Assembly (NCBI GenBank): GCA_900548845.1
Contig: URMI01000092.1
Span: 1-5,415 of the forward strand
Length of the DNA: 5,415 nt
From: an uncultured Clostridia bacterium
Lineage (GTDB): Bacteria > Bacillota > Clostridia > Christensenellales > Borkfalkiaceae
Reading direction: 5' to 3'
The notes under the pieces are model-generated. The model saw nothing but the letters and a program-made list of their open reading frames with translations. It made no database searches and was not told the DNA's origin. Positions 1 through 5,234 of this stretch are shown here, piece by piece. How positions within the stretch are numbered: position 1 is the stretch's first letter; each line of letters begins with the position of its first letter. The translations under genes were made by a program, and so were the position numbers.

Positions 1-920
1 CACGAATCGATGCGCGCCCCCTGTTCCTTCAAAGAACGGATGGAATACTCGTCAAGATCGCCCGAAGCGCAGATGATGGTCTTTTCAAAGCCCGCTTTGT
101 CGAGCATCTTCCTTGCCTCTTTGGAAAGATAGGCAAGATCGCCCGAATCAAGGCGGATGCCGACGGGCTCGTGCCCCGAAGCGCGCAGTTCCTTGAAGAC
201 CCGGATGGCATTGGGGACGCCGCTCTTTAAGGTATCGTAGGTATCGACGAGGAGCAGACACCCCGTCGGGAAACTCTTTGCATAGGCGCGGAAGGCTTCG
301 AGCTCGGAGGGGAAGTTCATCACCCAGCTGTGCGCCATCGTGCCCGAGACGGGAACATCGAACGCTTTCCCCGCATAGACGTTGGAAGTGCCCACGCATC
401 CGCCGATGATGGCGGCACGCGCGCCGAAGATGCCCGCATCGGGCCCTTGCGCGCGGCGAAGACCGAACTCCATCACGCCCCCGCCCGCAGCCGCGCAAAT
501 TTTAGCGGACTTGCTCGCGATGAGCGTCTGATGATTGACGAACGTCAAAAGCGCCGTCTCTGCGAGCTGCGCTTCGATCATGGGCGCCTTGATGGTGAGG
601 ATGGGCTCGTACGGGAAGACGATCTCCCCTTCCTTGACGGCGATCATATCGCCCGAAAAGCGGAGCCCCGAGAGATATTCGAGGTAGTCTTCCGTAAAGA
701 TATTCAGCGAGCGCAGATAAGCGATGTCGTCCTCGTTGAAGTGAAGGCTCATGAGCCAGTCGCAAGCCTGCTCCATGCCTGCCGCGACCGAATAGGTGAT
801 GAGCTTGTTGGGGCGGAAGAAGATGTCGAACGCCGCCATCTCCTCGTGCCTGCCCTCGTTGAAATAGCCCTGCCCCATCGTGATCTGATAAAGATCGGTC
901 AAAAGCGTTAAATTTCTCAT
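1..920 (-). CDS. pncB: Nicotinate phosphoribosyltransferase (C-terminus beyond window)
   Basis: This cytoplasmic enzyme joins nicotinate to PRPP, with ATP hydrolysis, to make nicotinate mononucleotide in the Preiss-Handler NAD salvage pathway. The first 306 codons are present; the family is usually about 480 residues, so the C-terminal third lies off the left edge. Hallmarks visible in order are TDLYQITMGQGYF near residue 8, FVNHQTLIASKSAK in the middle, EFGLRRAQGPDAG, GGCVGTSNVYAG, GTMAHSWVM with His197 at the position of the phosphorylated histidine of the family, LLVDTYDTL, GIRLDSGDLAYLSK around residues 254-266 and SGDLDEYSI. The ATG at 920 follows GGAGGGG with good spacing; that SD lies inside the last codons of lgt. 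The lgt stop and this ATG are separated by one base, so translation is probably coupled and the gene shares the lgt promoter. The reading frame is intact to the edge. Confidence 0.96.
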   Translation of the reverse strand, partial: MRNLTLLTDLYQITMGQGYFNEGRHEEMAAFDIFFRPNKLITYSVAAGMEQACDWLMSLHFNEDDIAYLRSLNIFTEDYLEYLSGLRFSGDMIAVKEGEIVFPYEPILTIKAPMIEAQLAETALLTFVNHQTLIASKSAKICAAAGGGVMEFGLRRAQGPDAGIFGARAAIIGGCVGTSNVYAGKAFDVPVSGTMAHSWVMNFPSELEAFRAYAKSFPTGCLLLVDTYDTLKSGVPNAIRVFKELRASGHEPVGIRLDSGDLAYLSKEARKMLDKAGFEKTIICASGDLDEYSIRSLKEQGARIDS

Positions 921-921
921 G

Positions 922-2073
922 TCATTCCCCTCCAGGCACATCAAGATCGCCCATGTCGCCGCCGTCGTCGGAGCCGCCGTCGCTGCTGTCATCGGGTCCG
1001 CCGTCGTTGTCGTCCTGCTCCCGATCATCTGTCAGCGGGAGATCGTGGGCAGCGGGATCGAGATATACGTCTTCTTCTTTTTTATTCTTCTCCTTCGGAG
1101 GGGCGGGCGGATAGTTGGCGCCCAGAAGGTTTATCTTGTCGAAATACGGCACGTCGTCCTTATACGCCTTAATATACGCCGTGATGCCGCAGGGATCGCC
1201 CGTCTTGCTGCCGACGAATGCGCCCTCTTTCCGGTAGTTAAGATAGAGGAGAACGCCTGCGCCGATGAGGCCCAGCACCATGAGGATGAGCGAGGTCACG
1301 AACGACCAGCGGATGCCCCCGCCGCTTAAGATATAGGCGGGATCGCGCAGCGGCTCCATGACGGAGCGCACGAGGCCGTACCAGAAGAAGTAGGCGCAGA
1401 CGAAGAGACCGTTAGGCTTTTTATCCCACTTCCACGCCGCATAAAACAAAAGCGCCCAGCCGATGAGATTGATGCAGCTTTCGTAGAAGAAGAAGGCATA
1501 GTGCCATTCCGAACTCGGATCGGAGAAGGAGCCGATGCCGTAGATATTGCCCGAAGGGCTCACGGGCACCGCGAACGGGAACCACTGAAAGGCAGGGTTT
1601 GTGACTTCTGCGCCGTACACTTCCTTGTTGAAGAAGTTGCCCCAGCGCCCCATCGCCTGTGCGACGAGGATGTTGAGGACAACGCAGTCGGCAACGCGCA
1701 GAAAGTCGATCTTCTTGATGAGGCAGACGATCAGCCCTGCGAGGACGCCGCCCATGACGCCGCCGAGGATGCTCAAGCCTCCGCTTCGGATGCTGTCCCA
1801 CTCGAACCACTGCGAAATATGCATACCGTCCGTGATGCAGTAGTAAAGGCGCGCGCAGACGAGCGCCGAGGGAATGCAGACGATGAAGAGCGTTAAAATG
1901 AGCTCGGGGTTGATGTTCCTCCTCCGCATGAGGAGAGAGGAAAGATATGCCGCGAGCAGCATGCCCGCAACGATGCAGATGGCATAAAAGTAAATTTCAA
2001 AGCCGAAGAGGATGATGCCGCGCTCGTTGATGCCGAAGAGCGGCCCGTCCTTGGCAAGAAGCAAAGTTTGCAA
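922..2073 (-). CDS. lgt: Prolipoprotein diacylglyceryl transferase with acidic C-terminal tail
   Basis: This membrane enzyme transfers diacylglycerol from phosphatidylglycerol to the lipobox cysteine of prelipoproteins, the first step of lipoprotein maturation. The chosen start is a TTG at 2073, seven bases after GGGAGG (2081-2086), giving 383 residues. The frame stays open upstream to an ATG at 2172, but that ATG lies upstream of the promoter and cannot be in its transcript. The Lgt signature AQAMGRWGNFFNKEVYG spans residues 138-154 (Arg143, Asn146, Gly154). A YESCINLIGW motif and GLVRSVMEPLRD near residue 236 follow, and about seven hydrophobic segments fit the fold. The segment GGLSILGG has Leu at residue 103, where the E. 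coli enzyme has His103. The core ends near residue 283. About 100 further residues follow: a proline- and lysine-containing linker, then an Asp/Gly-rich stretch (residues 348-383, 15 acidic of 36). Typical Lgt proteins are 250-290 residues. Confidence 0.94.
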   Translation of the reverse strand: MQTLLLAKDGPLFGINERGIILFGFEIYFYAICIVAGMLLAAYLSSLLMRRRNINPELILTLFIVCIPSALVCARLYYCITDGMHISQWFEWDSIRSGGLSILGGVMGGVLAGLIVCLIKKIDFLRVADCVVLNILVAQAMGRWGNFFNKEVYGAEVTNPAFQWFPFAVPVSPSGNIYGIGSFSDPSSEWHYAFFFYESCINLIGWALLFYAAWKWDKKPNGLFVCAYFFWYGLVRSVMEPLRDPAYILSGGGIRWSFVTSLILMVLGLIGAGVLLYLNYRKEGAFVGSKTGDPCGITAYIKAYKDDVPYFDKINLLGANYPPAPPKEKNKKEEDVYLDPAAHDLPLTDDREQDDNDGGPDDSSDGGSDDGGDMGDLDVPGGE

Positions 2074-2080
2074 AAAAGCG

Positions 2081-2086
2081 CCTCCC
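2081..2086 (-). promoter_or_regulatory. Ribosome binding site that sets the lgt TTG start
   Basis: On the minus strand this reads GGGAGG, seven bases before the TTG at 2073. No ATG in the lgt frame lies between the promoter and the first membrane segment, so this SD decides the start. Confidence 0.75.
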
Positions 2087-2118
2087 AAACATGAGGTTTT
2101 AAGATATTGACAGACAAC

Positions 2119-2148
2119 ATTATAGCATCTGCGGCGTAAAAAAGTCAA
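2119..2148 (-). promoter_or_regulatory. Sigma-A promoter of lgt-pncB
   Basis: The minus strand shows TTGACT (2143-2148), an 18-base spacer and a perfect TATAAT (2119-2124). Transcription should start near 2112, giving a leader of about 39 bases before the lgt TTG. The -35 box lies inside the 3' arm of the terminator of the upstream transporter gene, so the two signals share bases. Confidence 0.82.
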
Positions 2149-2165
2149 CCGCGTTGGTTGACTTT
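2138..2165 (-). terminator. Intrinsic terminator of the ECF transporter gene
   Basis: A perfect 10-bp inverted repeat (arms 2156-2165 and 2141-2150, loop 2151-2155) starts 16 bases after the transporter stop codon. On the minus strand its 3' arm ends in TTT and continues with three more T, a short but plausible termination tract. The same arm carries the lgt -35 box. It could instead be an operator, but position and T run favour a terminator. Confidence 0.72.
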
Positions 2166-2181
2166 CACACAATTTTCCCCG

Positions 2182-2874
2182 TTAAAGGCCGAGCTTCAGA
2201 GGCTTCACCGCATTGAGGAGCGGGATCGCAAGAAAGGCAAGGATATAATTTAGAATGCTGTTCCAGATCTGCCCCAGCACGAAGAGGCGCACGAAGACGT
2301 AATTCCCGAACGACCAGACGCCGCCGAAGCGCTCGTTGATGGCATCGATGAGGCTTTGCGATAAAAAAATCTTGTTGCCGATATAGTACATCCCGAGCGA
2401 ATTGACGAGCACGGTGCAGAGCGAAAAAGTCAAAACGGTGACGATCGTGAGCTTGACAAAGAGGCTCCCCTTAAAACGCATGGGGATGCGCATCACGAGC
2501 CCTGCGATGACCGCCATGAGCATCAGAGAGAGCGCCACCCACCAATAGTAATACAGCCCCGCGCTGTTGAGAAGGTACCCGAAAAGATCGCCCACAAATA
2601 CGGCGACGGCGCCGGGAAGCGCCCCGAGCATGACGCCCGCAAGGAGCGCCGTGAACAGACTGAAACTGAACTGCGTATCGGCAAACTTGATCTCGAAGGT
2701 GTTGACGGCGATACACAGCGCCGCCATCACGCCGATATAGGCGAGCTTATGCGAGACCGGGCGAAAGAGGAGCACATCGGAGAAGAGGAGCTTCTTCCAA
2801 AGAGGAGCTTTTCTTTCCTTTCTCTCCCCTGCTGCCGCAGTATTTGCCGCGGCTTGTTTGACTGCTTCGGACAT
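2182..2874 (-). CDS. folT: ECF transporter S component, probably folate-specific (FolT)
   Basis: This is a small integral membrane protein of 230 residues that would bind a vitamin and deliver it through an energy-coupling factor (ECF) module. After a polar, Ala/Lys-rich N-terminus (residues 1-40) come about six hydrophobic segments. The first, SHKLAYIGVMAALCIAVN (41-58), carries the small-residue A-x3-A pattern by which S components dock on EcfT. GVMLGALPGAVAVFVGDLFGYLLN (80-103) resembles the conserved gated region of the FolT/Trp/biotin-like S proteins. Sequence alone places it in the S-component superfamily; folate as substrate is inferred from the THF riboswitch in its leader. No EcfA or EcfT gene is in the window, so it probably uses a shared ECF module encoded elsewhere (group II). 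The ATG at 2874 is set by GGAGGT, eight bases upstream, which also forms the terminator stem. The gene is apparently monocistronic, with a terminator at 2138-2165. Confidence 0.88.
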   Translation of the reverse strand: MSEAVKQAAANTAAAGERKERKAPLWKKLLFSDVLLFRPVSHKLAYIGVMAALCIAVNTFEIKFADTQFSFSLFTALLAGVMLGALPGAVAVFVGDLFGYLLNSAGLYYYWWVALSLMLMAVIAGLVMRIPMRFKGSLFVKLTIVTVLTFSLCTVLVNSLGMYYIGNKIFLSQSLIDAINERFGGVWSFGNYVFVRLFVLGQIWNSILNYILAFLAIPLLNAVKPLKLGL

Positions 2875-2876
2875 AC

Positions 2877-2900
2877 AAAAAAACCTCCCATTGAGGAGGT
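2877..2900 (-). terminator. Riboswitch terminator hairpin that also holds the folT Shine-Dalgarno
   Basis: The minus strand reads ACCTCC (2895-2900), a six-base loop, GGAGGT (2883-2888) and then six T (2877-2882). This is an intrinsic terminator in the leader, before the ATG at 2874. Its 3' arm GGAGGT is the only good ribosome binding site for folT, spaced eight bases from the ATG. Formation of the stem would therefore both end transcription and hide the SD. Confidence 0.85.
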
Positions 2901-2944
2901 CCGCAAAATGGGCGCTTGGAACTCAAAGCGCAGATCGAGCGGAC
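2899..2944 (-). promoter_or_regulatory. Predicted antiterminator of the THF riboswitch
   Basis: GUCCGC of the aptamer 3' end (2939-2944) is perfectly complementary to GCGGAC (2899-2904), whose last two bases form the foot of the terminator stem. The intervening RNA holds a separate 6-bp hairpin, GCGCUU/AAGCGC (2926-2931 with 2912-2917), which would bring the two arms together. In the ligand-bound state the same CGUCC is held in the pseudoknot and CUC in P1, which frees the terminator. The pairing is seen in the sequence; the switching mechanism is inferred. Confidence 0.6.
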
Positions 2945-3043
2945 GCGCCGCGGCACCGCAGAGGCAATGCTGAGATTTTTGCCCCTTTCGTCTGCGAACA
3001 ACGTCCCGTTTCGCAGCACTTAACGCACCTTGGCTACTCTTCG
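2936..3043 (-). promoter_or_regulatory. Tetrahydrofolate (THF) riboswitch aptamer
   Basis: The transcript shows the conserved THF-riboswitch blocks in order. GAGUAG is at 3034-3039, and seven bases later comes GCGUUAAGUG (3017-3026). P3 is CUGCGAA/UUCGCAG (3010-3016 with 2992-2998), closing a loop that contains GGGACGU. Then come ACGAA, hairpin AGGGGCAA/UUGCCUCU (2979-2986 with 2960-2967), GCGGU (2955-2959), and eight bases later GCGUCCGCUC (2938-2947 region). The pseudoknot is preserved: loop GGACG (3002-3006) pairs with CGUCC (2941-2945). In the published aptamers I recall, these bases are GGAUG and CAUCC, so the change is compensatory. P1 is short, CG(A)AG with CUCG, with one bulged A. Element order and spacing match the class closely. 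Ligand binding should repress the transporter gene downstream. Confidence 0.9.
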
Positions 3044-3048
3044 TCGAT

Positions 3049-3077
3049 ATTATAGCACCTTTGAAGGCGGGCGGCAA
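3049..3077 (-). promoter_or_regulatory. Promoter of the riboswitch-folT transcript
   Basis: The minus strand has TATAAT (3049-3054) preceded by 17 bases and TTGCCG (3072-3077), four of six matches to the -35 consensus. The start would fall near 3042-3043, exactly at the 5' edge of aptamer helix P1, which supports both calls. Confidence 0.75.
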
Positions 3078-3120
3078 GCAAATTCGGCATATTTTCGGGC
3101 GAGGGAAACAAACTTTGCAT

Positions 3121-3807
3121 ATGGCACTCATCATGGTAAGGACGGTCATCGTCTTTCTGGTCCTTCTCATCATCATGCGGCTGATGGGCAAGCGGCAGAT
3201 CGGGGAGATGCAGCCCTTCGAACTCGTCATCACCCTGCTCATTTCCGAGCTTGCCTGCATCCCCATGGCAGACGCGTCCGTTCCTCTCCTCTACGGCATC
3301 GTCTCCGTCGTCACCATCTTTGTTCTGCATGAGCTCGTCACCCTCATCGACCTCAAAGGGAAACCCTTCAAGGCGCTGCTTTCGGGAAAACCCGGCGTCG
3401 TCGTCAACAAGAACGGCATCGACGCCTATGAATTGAAGCGCAACCGCCTCGATGTGAGCGACCTCATCGAATCGCTCCGCACGGCGGGTTACTTTTCCCT
3501 CGACAGCATCGATTACGCCCTCTACGAATCCAACGGCACCTTCTCCGCGCTCCCGAAGAAAAACTATGAGGAAAAGCAGACTTCGCTCCCCCTCGTCATC
3601 CTTTCTTCGGGCAAATTCGATGAGAAAAATCTGAACTTTTCGGGGCTTTCCGCGGAGTTCTTCCGCGGCATTCTGCACGGTCAAGGCGTGAAAGAGAAGG
3701 ACGTCCTCGTTCTGACCGCGGACGGCACGGGGAAGCTCTATTTGCAGGAAAACGGGAAGAAGTACCAGACGATGCAGGTCGAATACCCGGGAGGCAGGAC
3801 GTGGTAA
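3121..3807 (+). CDS. DUF421 (YetF-like) membrane protein
   Basis: The product has 228 residues and belongs to the DUF421/YetF family, whose biochemical role is not settled; members in Bacillus and Clostridia are membrane proteins, some linked to sporulation or stress. Residues 4-20 form the first membrane helix. The family motif MGKRQIGEMQPFELVITLL (22-40) follows, with two more hydrophobic segments to about residue 77. The remainder is a soluble alpha/beta domain with the characteristic DLIESLRTAGYFSLDSIDYALYE pattern (114-136) and a strand-rich C-terminus. The start is uncertain. The ATG at 3121 fits homologue N-termini, but the best SD-like GAGGGA (3101-3106) is better spaced from an in-frame TTG at 3115, which would add two residues. 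The gene overlaps the next one by 7 bases, so they form an operon. It lies divergent from the riboswitch-folT transcript. I could not identify a clear promoter for it. Confidence 0.88.
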   Translation: MALIMVRTVIVFLVLLIIMRLMGKRQIGEMQPFELVITLLISELACIPMADASVPLLYGIVSVVTIFVLHELVTLIDLKGKPFKALLSGKPGVVVNKNGIDAYELKRNRLDVSDLIESLRTAGYFSLDSIDYALYESNGTFSALPKKNYEEKQTSLPLVILSSGKFDEKNLNFSGLSAEFFRGILHGQGVKEKDVLVLTADGTGKLYLQENGKKYQTMQVEYPGGRTW

Positions 3808-4178
3808 AATCGCTTCTGAGCATCCTCTTTGCGGGGGTGCTGCTTATCGGCGCGGCGGTCTTTGAGGGCATCTATCTGAAGCGGCAGTTTTCCGCCTTCG
3901 GCGAAGAAGTTGCGGCGCTCATCCAAAAGACGGAAGAGGGAGAAGCGGGCGAAGAGGACGGGGAAGCCGTGTATGCCTCGTGGGAAAGAAGAAGAGATGA
4001 GCTGCATATCTGGATCCCCCACAACGATATATCCCGTATCGACGACTATCTTTCGGAGAGCATCCGCTGCCTGAGGGAACATGAAAAAGAGCTCGCCCTT
4101 TCAAAACTTGAGATCGTTGCAAGGCTGTGCGAGACGCTCCCTTCGACCTATCTCGTCTCGCTGCCCAATCTCTTTTAG
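3801..4178 (+). CDS. DUF4363 family protein
   Basis: This 125-residue protein has an N-terminal hydrophobic helix (about residues 4-21) that would act as a signal anchor, followed by a mainly helical, charged extracytoplasmic domain. The pattern WERRRDELHIWIPHNDISRIDDYL (61-84) and the later helical SESIRCLREHEKELALSKLEIVARLCETL fit DUF4363, a small family of unknown function that in Clostridia is commonly encoded beside DUF421. Assignment is from remembered family pattern and context, not from a search. A Glu/Gly-rich loop (45-55) separates the anchor helix from the domain. The GTG start at 3801 is preceded by GGGAGG (3789-3794) at six bases and overlaps the DUF421 stop codon, so translation is very likely coupled. 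An ATG start is not available nearby. A hairpin follows nine bases after the stop. Confidence 0.78.
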   Translation: MVKSLLSILFAGVLLIGAAVFEGIYLKRQFSAFGEEVAALIQKTEEGEAGEEDGEAVYASWERRRDELHIWIPHNDISRIDDYLSESIRCLREHEKELALSKLEIVARLCETLPSTYLVSLPNLF

Positions 4179-4186
4179 AAAACGAT

Positions 4187-4212
4187 GAAGGCGCCCCGTT
4201 CGGGACGCCTTC
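4187..4212. terminator. Shared hairpin between convergent transcripts
   Basis: Arms GAAGGCG (4187-4193) and CGCCTTC (4206-4212) enclose a C/A mismatch, CCC/GGG and a four-base loop. It lies between the DUF4363 stop at 4178 and the aquaporin stop at 4232. On the minus strand it is followed by ATCGTTTTCT, a modest T tract, so it works best as the aquaporin terminator. On the plus strand there is no T run, so termination in that direction is less certain. Confidence 0.65.
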
Positions 4213-4231
4213 TCAAGATAAGGAGGAAGGA

Positions 4232-4951
4232 TCATTCGCTCTGTTCGGAGCCGCTTTCGCCCTTGTCGAGGAAGCGATAGACGAGCGCTGCAAGCGCTGC
4301 GCCCGCAAGCGGGCCGACGATGAAGATCCAGATCTGGGAAATAGCCGTGAAATCGCCGCCGATCATCTGCAGAAGCGCGGGGCCGAGCGAGCGGGCGGGG
4401 TTGACGGAAGTACCCGTGAGGCGGATGCCGAGAAGGTGGACGAGCGTCAGCGTAAGGCCGATGACGATGCCCGTGACCGTCTTGTTATCCGTCTTCGACG
4501 TGACGCCGAGGATGGCGAGCACGAAGCCAAACGTTAAGACGATCTCTGCGATGAGACCGATGGCAAGGGAAGCAACGTCGCCGTATTGTGCGGTGACGGC
4601 TGCCTGCACGGCATTGCCGCCGAGGTTTTTGAAGCTCCCGAAAAGAAGCCCGACGATGGCAGCGCCCGCGATGGCGCCGAGCACCTGTGAGATGACATAG
4701 CCCGCAAATTCCTTGCCCGACATCTTCTTGTTGAGGAGCATCGCAAGGCTCACGGCGGGGTTGATATGGCAGCCAGAGACGTTGCCGATGGAGTACGCCA
4801 TCGCCACGATGACGAGACCGAACGCGAGCGCCGTTGCGACGACGCCGTCGTTGCCTTCGCACCCCGTTGCGACTGCGACGCCGCAGCCGAAGATGACAAG
4901 GATCATGGTGCCGATAAATGCGGCGATACATTTTTTAAAGTTATAGTCCAT
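4232..4951 (-). CDS. aqpZ: Aquaporin of the AqpZ type (MIP family)
   Basis: This is a 239-residue water channel of the inner membrane with the usual six transmembrane helices and two half-helices. Both NPA motifs are intact: GCHINPAVSL (Asn64-Pro65-Ala66) and GTSVNPARSLGPAL (Asn184-Pro185-Ala186). By comparison with E. coli AqpZ, the aromatic/arginine filter is Phe44, His172, Thr181 and Arg187, the water-selective set; a glycerol facilitator would have Gly or a small residue in place of the His, plus a conserved Asp after the second NPA. The length fits AqpZ (about 230). The C-terminus ends in a short polar, acidic tail. The ATG at 4951 follows AGGAG (4960-4964) by eight bases. The gene appears monocistronic, with its own promoter and a hairpin terminator. 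It converges on the DUF421-DUF4363 pair. Function as a water channel is firm by family; its physiological role here is not shown. Confidence 0.95.
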   Translation of the reverse strand: MDYNFKKCIAAFIGTMILVIFGCGVAVATGCEGNDGVVATALAFGLVIVAMAYSIGNVSGCHINPAVSLAMLLNKKMSGKEFAGYVISQVLGAIAGAAIVGLLFGSFKNLGGNAVQAAVTAQYGDVASLAIGLIAEIVLTFGFVLAILGVTSKTDNKTVTGIVIGLTLTLVHLLGIRLTGTSVNPARSLGPALLQMIGGDFTAISQIWIFIVGPLAGAALAALVYRFLDKGESGSEQSE

Positions 4952-4966
4952 AGCATTTGCTCCTAA

Positions 4967-4995
4967 TTTATAAGAGAGGAGCGGAGATTTGCCAA
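4967..4995 (-). promoter_or_regulatory. Candidate aquaporin promoter
   Basis: The minus strand shows TTGGCA (4990-4995), exactly 17 bases, then TATAAA (4967-4972), five of six matches in each box. The predicted start is about 4960, on the last base of the AGGAG ribosome site (4960-4964), which would leave a leader of only about nine bases. Either the start lies further upstream than usual, the true promoter is elsewhere, or translation does not need the SD. Confidence 0.5.
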
Positions 4996-5200
4996 TACCC
5001 TTTGCGCGAATTTTGGCGAAAATTTTTTTTGAACGTTTTTTTCATGCGTTTGTGAGTTGCGGGCGTTGGACGTTTTTTTTGGGGGGGGCGCCCCGGCTTT
5101 TACAACCCTCCCGCCGCGCTATGCTCGGCACCGTCTCGCGCGATGGAAACCGCGCTGCTCTTCTTCCCACACATCTGCTTCGCATCTGCGCGGGAGCCCT
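4996..5200. other. Intergenic region with T tracts and a T8G8 run, no gene seen
   Basis: I see no credible gene here on either strand; a 62-codon minus-strand frame at 5042-5230 lacks an SD and resembles no family I know. The region holds three T tracts (5023-5030, 5036-5042, 5073-5080), which are A tracts on the aquaporin coding strand. It also has a run of eight G directly after the third tract, a GGGGCGCCCC palindrome (5085-5094), and a direct repeat CATCTGC at 5172-5178 and 5183-5189. Confidence 0.6.
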
Positions 5201-5227
5201 GAAACGGCACGCTCCATGTGCCGTTTC
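5201..5227. repeat. 10-bp perfect inverted repeat
   Basis: GAAACGGCAC (5201-5210) and GTGCCGTTTC (5218-5227) are exact reverse complements around a seven-base loop. There is no T run on the plus side; on the minus side the arm is followed by AGGGCTCCCG. It is a strong hairpin without the look of an intrinsic terminator. Confidence 0.85.
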
Positions 5228-5234
5228 CAAGCTC

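Noticed and set aside
330..911. 193-codon plus-strand open frame
   Set aside because: It is antisense to pncB, which has unmistakable family motifs; the frame is open only because of GC-rich codon use.
919..1329. 136-codon plus-strand open frame with a hydrophobic start
   Set aside because: It is antisense to the repetitive acidic tail of lgt; the Val/Ala runs are the reverse reading of Asp/Gly codons, and it has no SD.
2141..2165. The palindrome as a repressor operator for lgt
   Set aside because: A transcription factor site is possible, but the placement just after the folT stop and the T run on the same strand fit a terminator better.
2074..2172. Upstream extension of lgt to an ATG at 2172 (33 extra residues)
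   Set aside because: The stretch covers the folT terminator and the -35 and -10 boxes of the lgt promoter, lies upstream of the transcript start, and reads as Arg/Cys-rich sequence unlike any Lgt N-terminus.
3034..3684. 216-codon minus-strand open frame, and the overlapping 179-codon one at 2727-3266
   Set aside because: Both are antisense to DUF421 or cross the riboswitch and its terminator, and show no recognisable protein character.
4219..4230. AAGGAGGAAGG on the plus strand as a ribosome binding site
   Set aside because: No start codon follows at a suitable distance, and it lies at the 3' end of the convergent aquaporin gene.
5172..5189. CATCTGC direct repeats as a CRISPR remnant
   Set aside because: Only two 7-base copies separated by four bases; no repeat-spacer periodicity and no cas genes.
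5100..5200. tRNA or other structured RNA gene
   Set aside because: No cloverleaf with a T-loop GTTCGA-type motif or CCA end could be built on either strand.
5042..5230. 62-codon minus-strand open frame
   Set aside because: No SD, no resemblance to a family, and it spans the T8G8 run and an inverted repeat.
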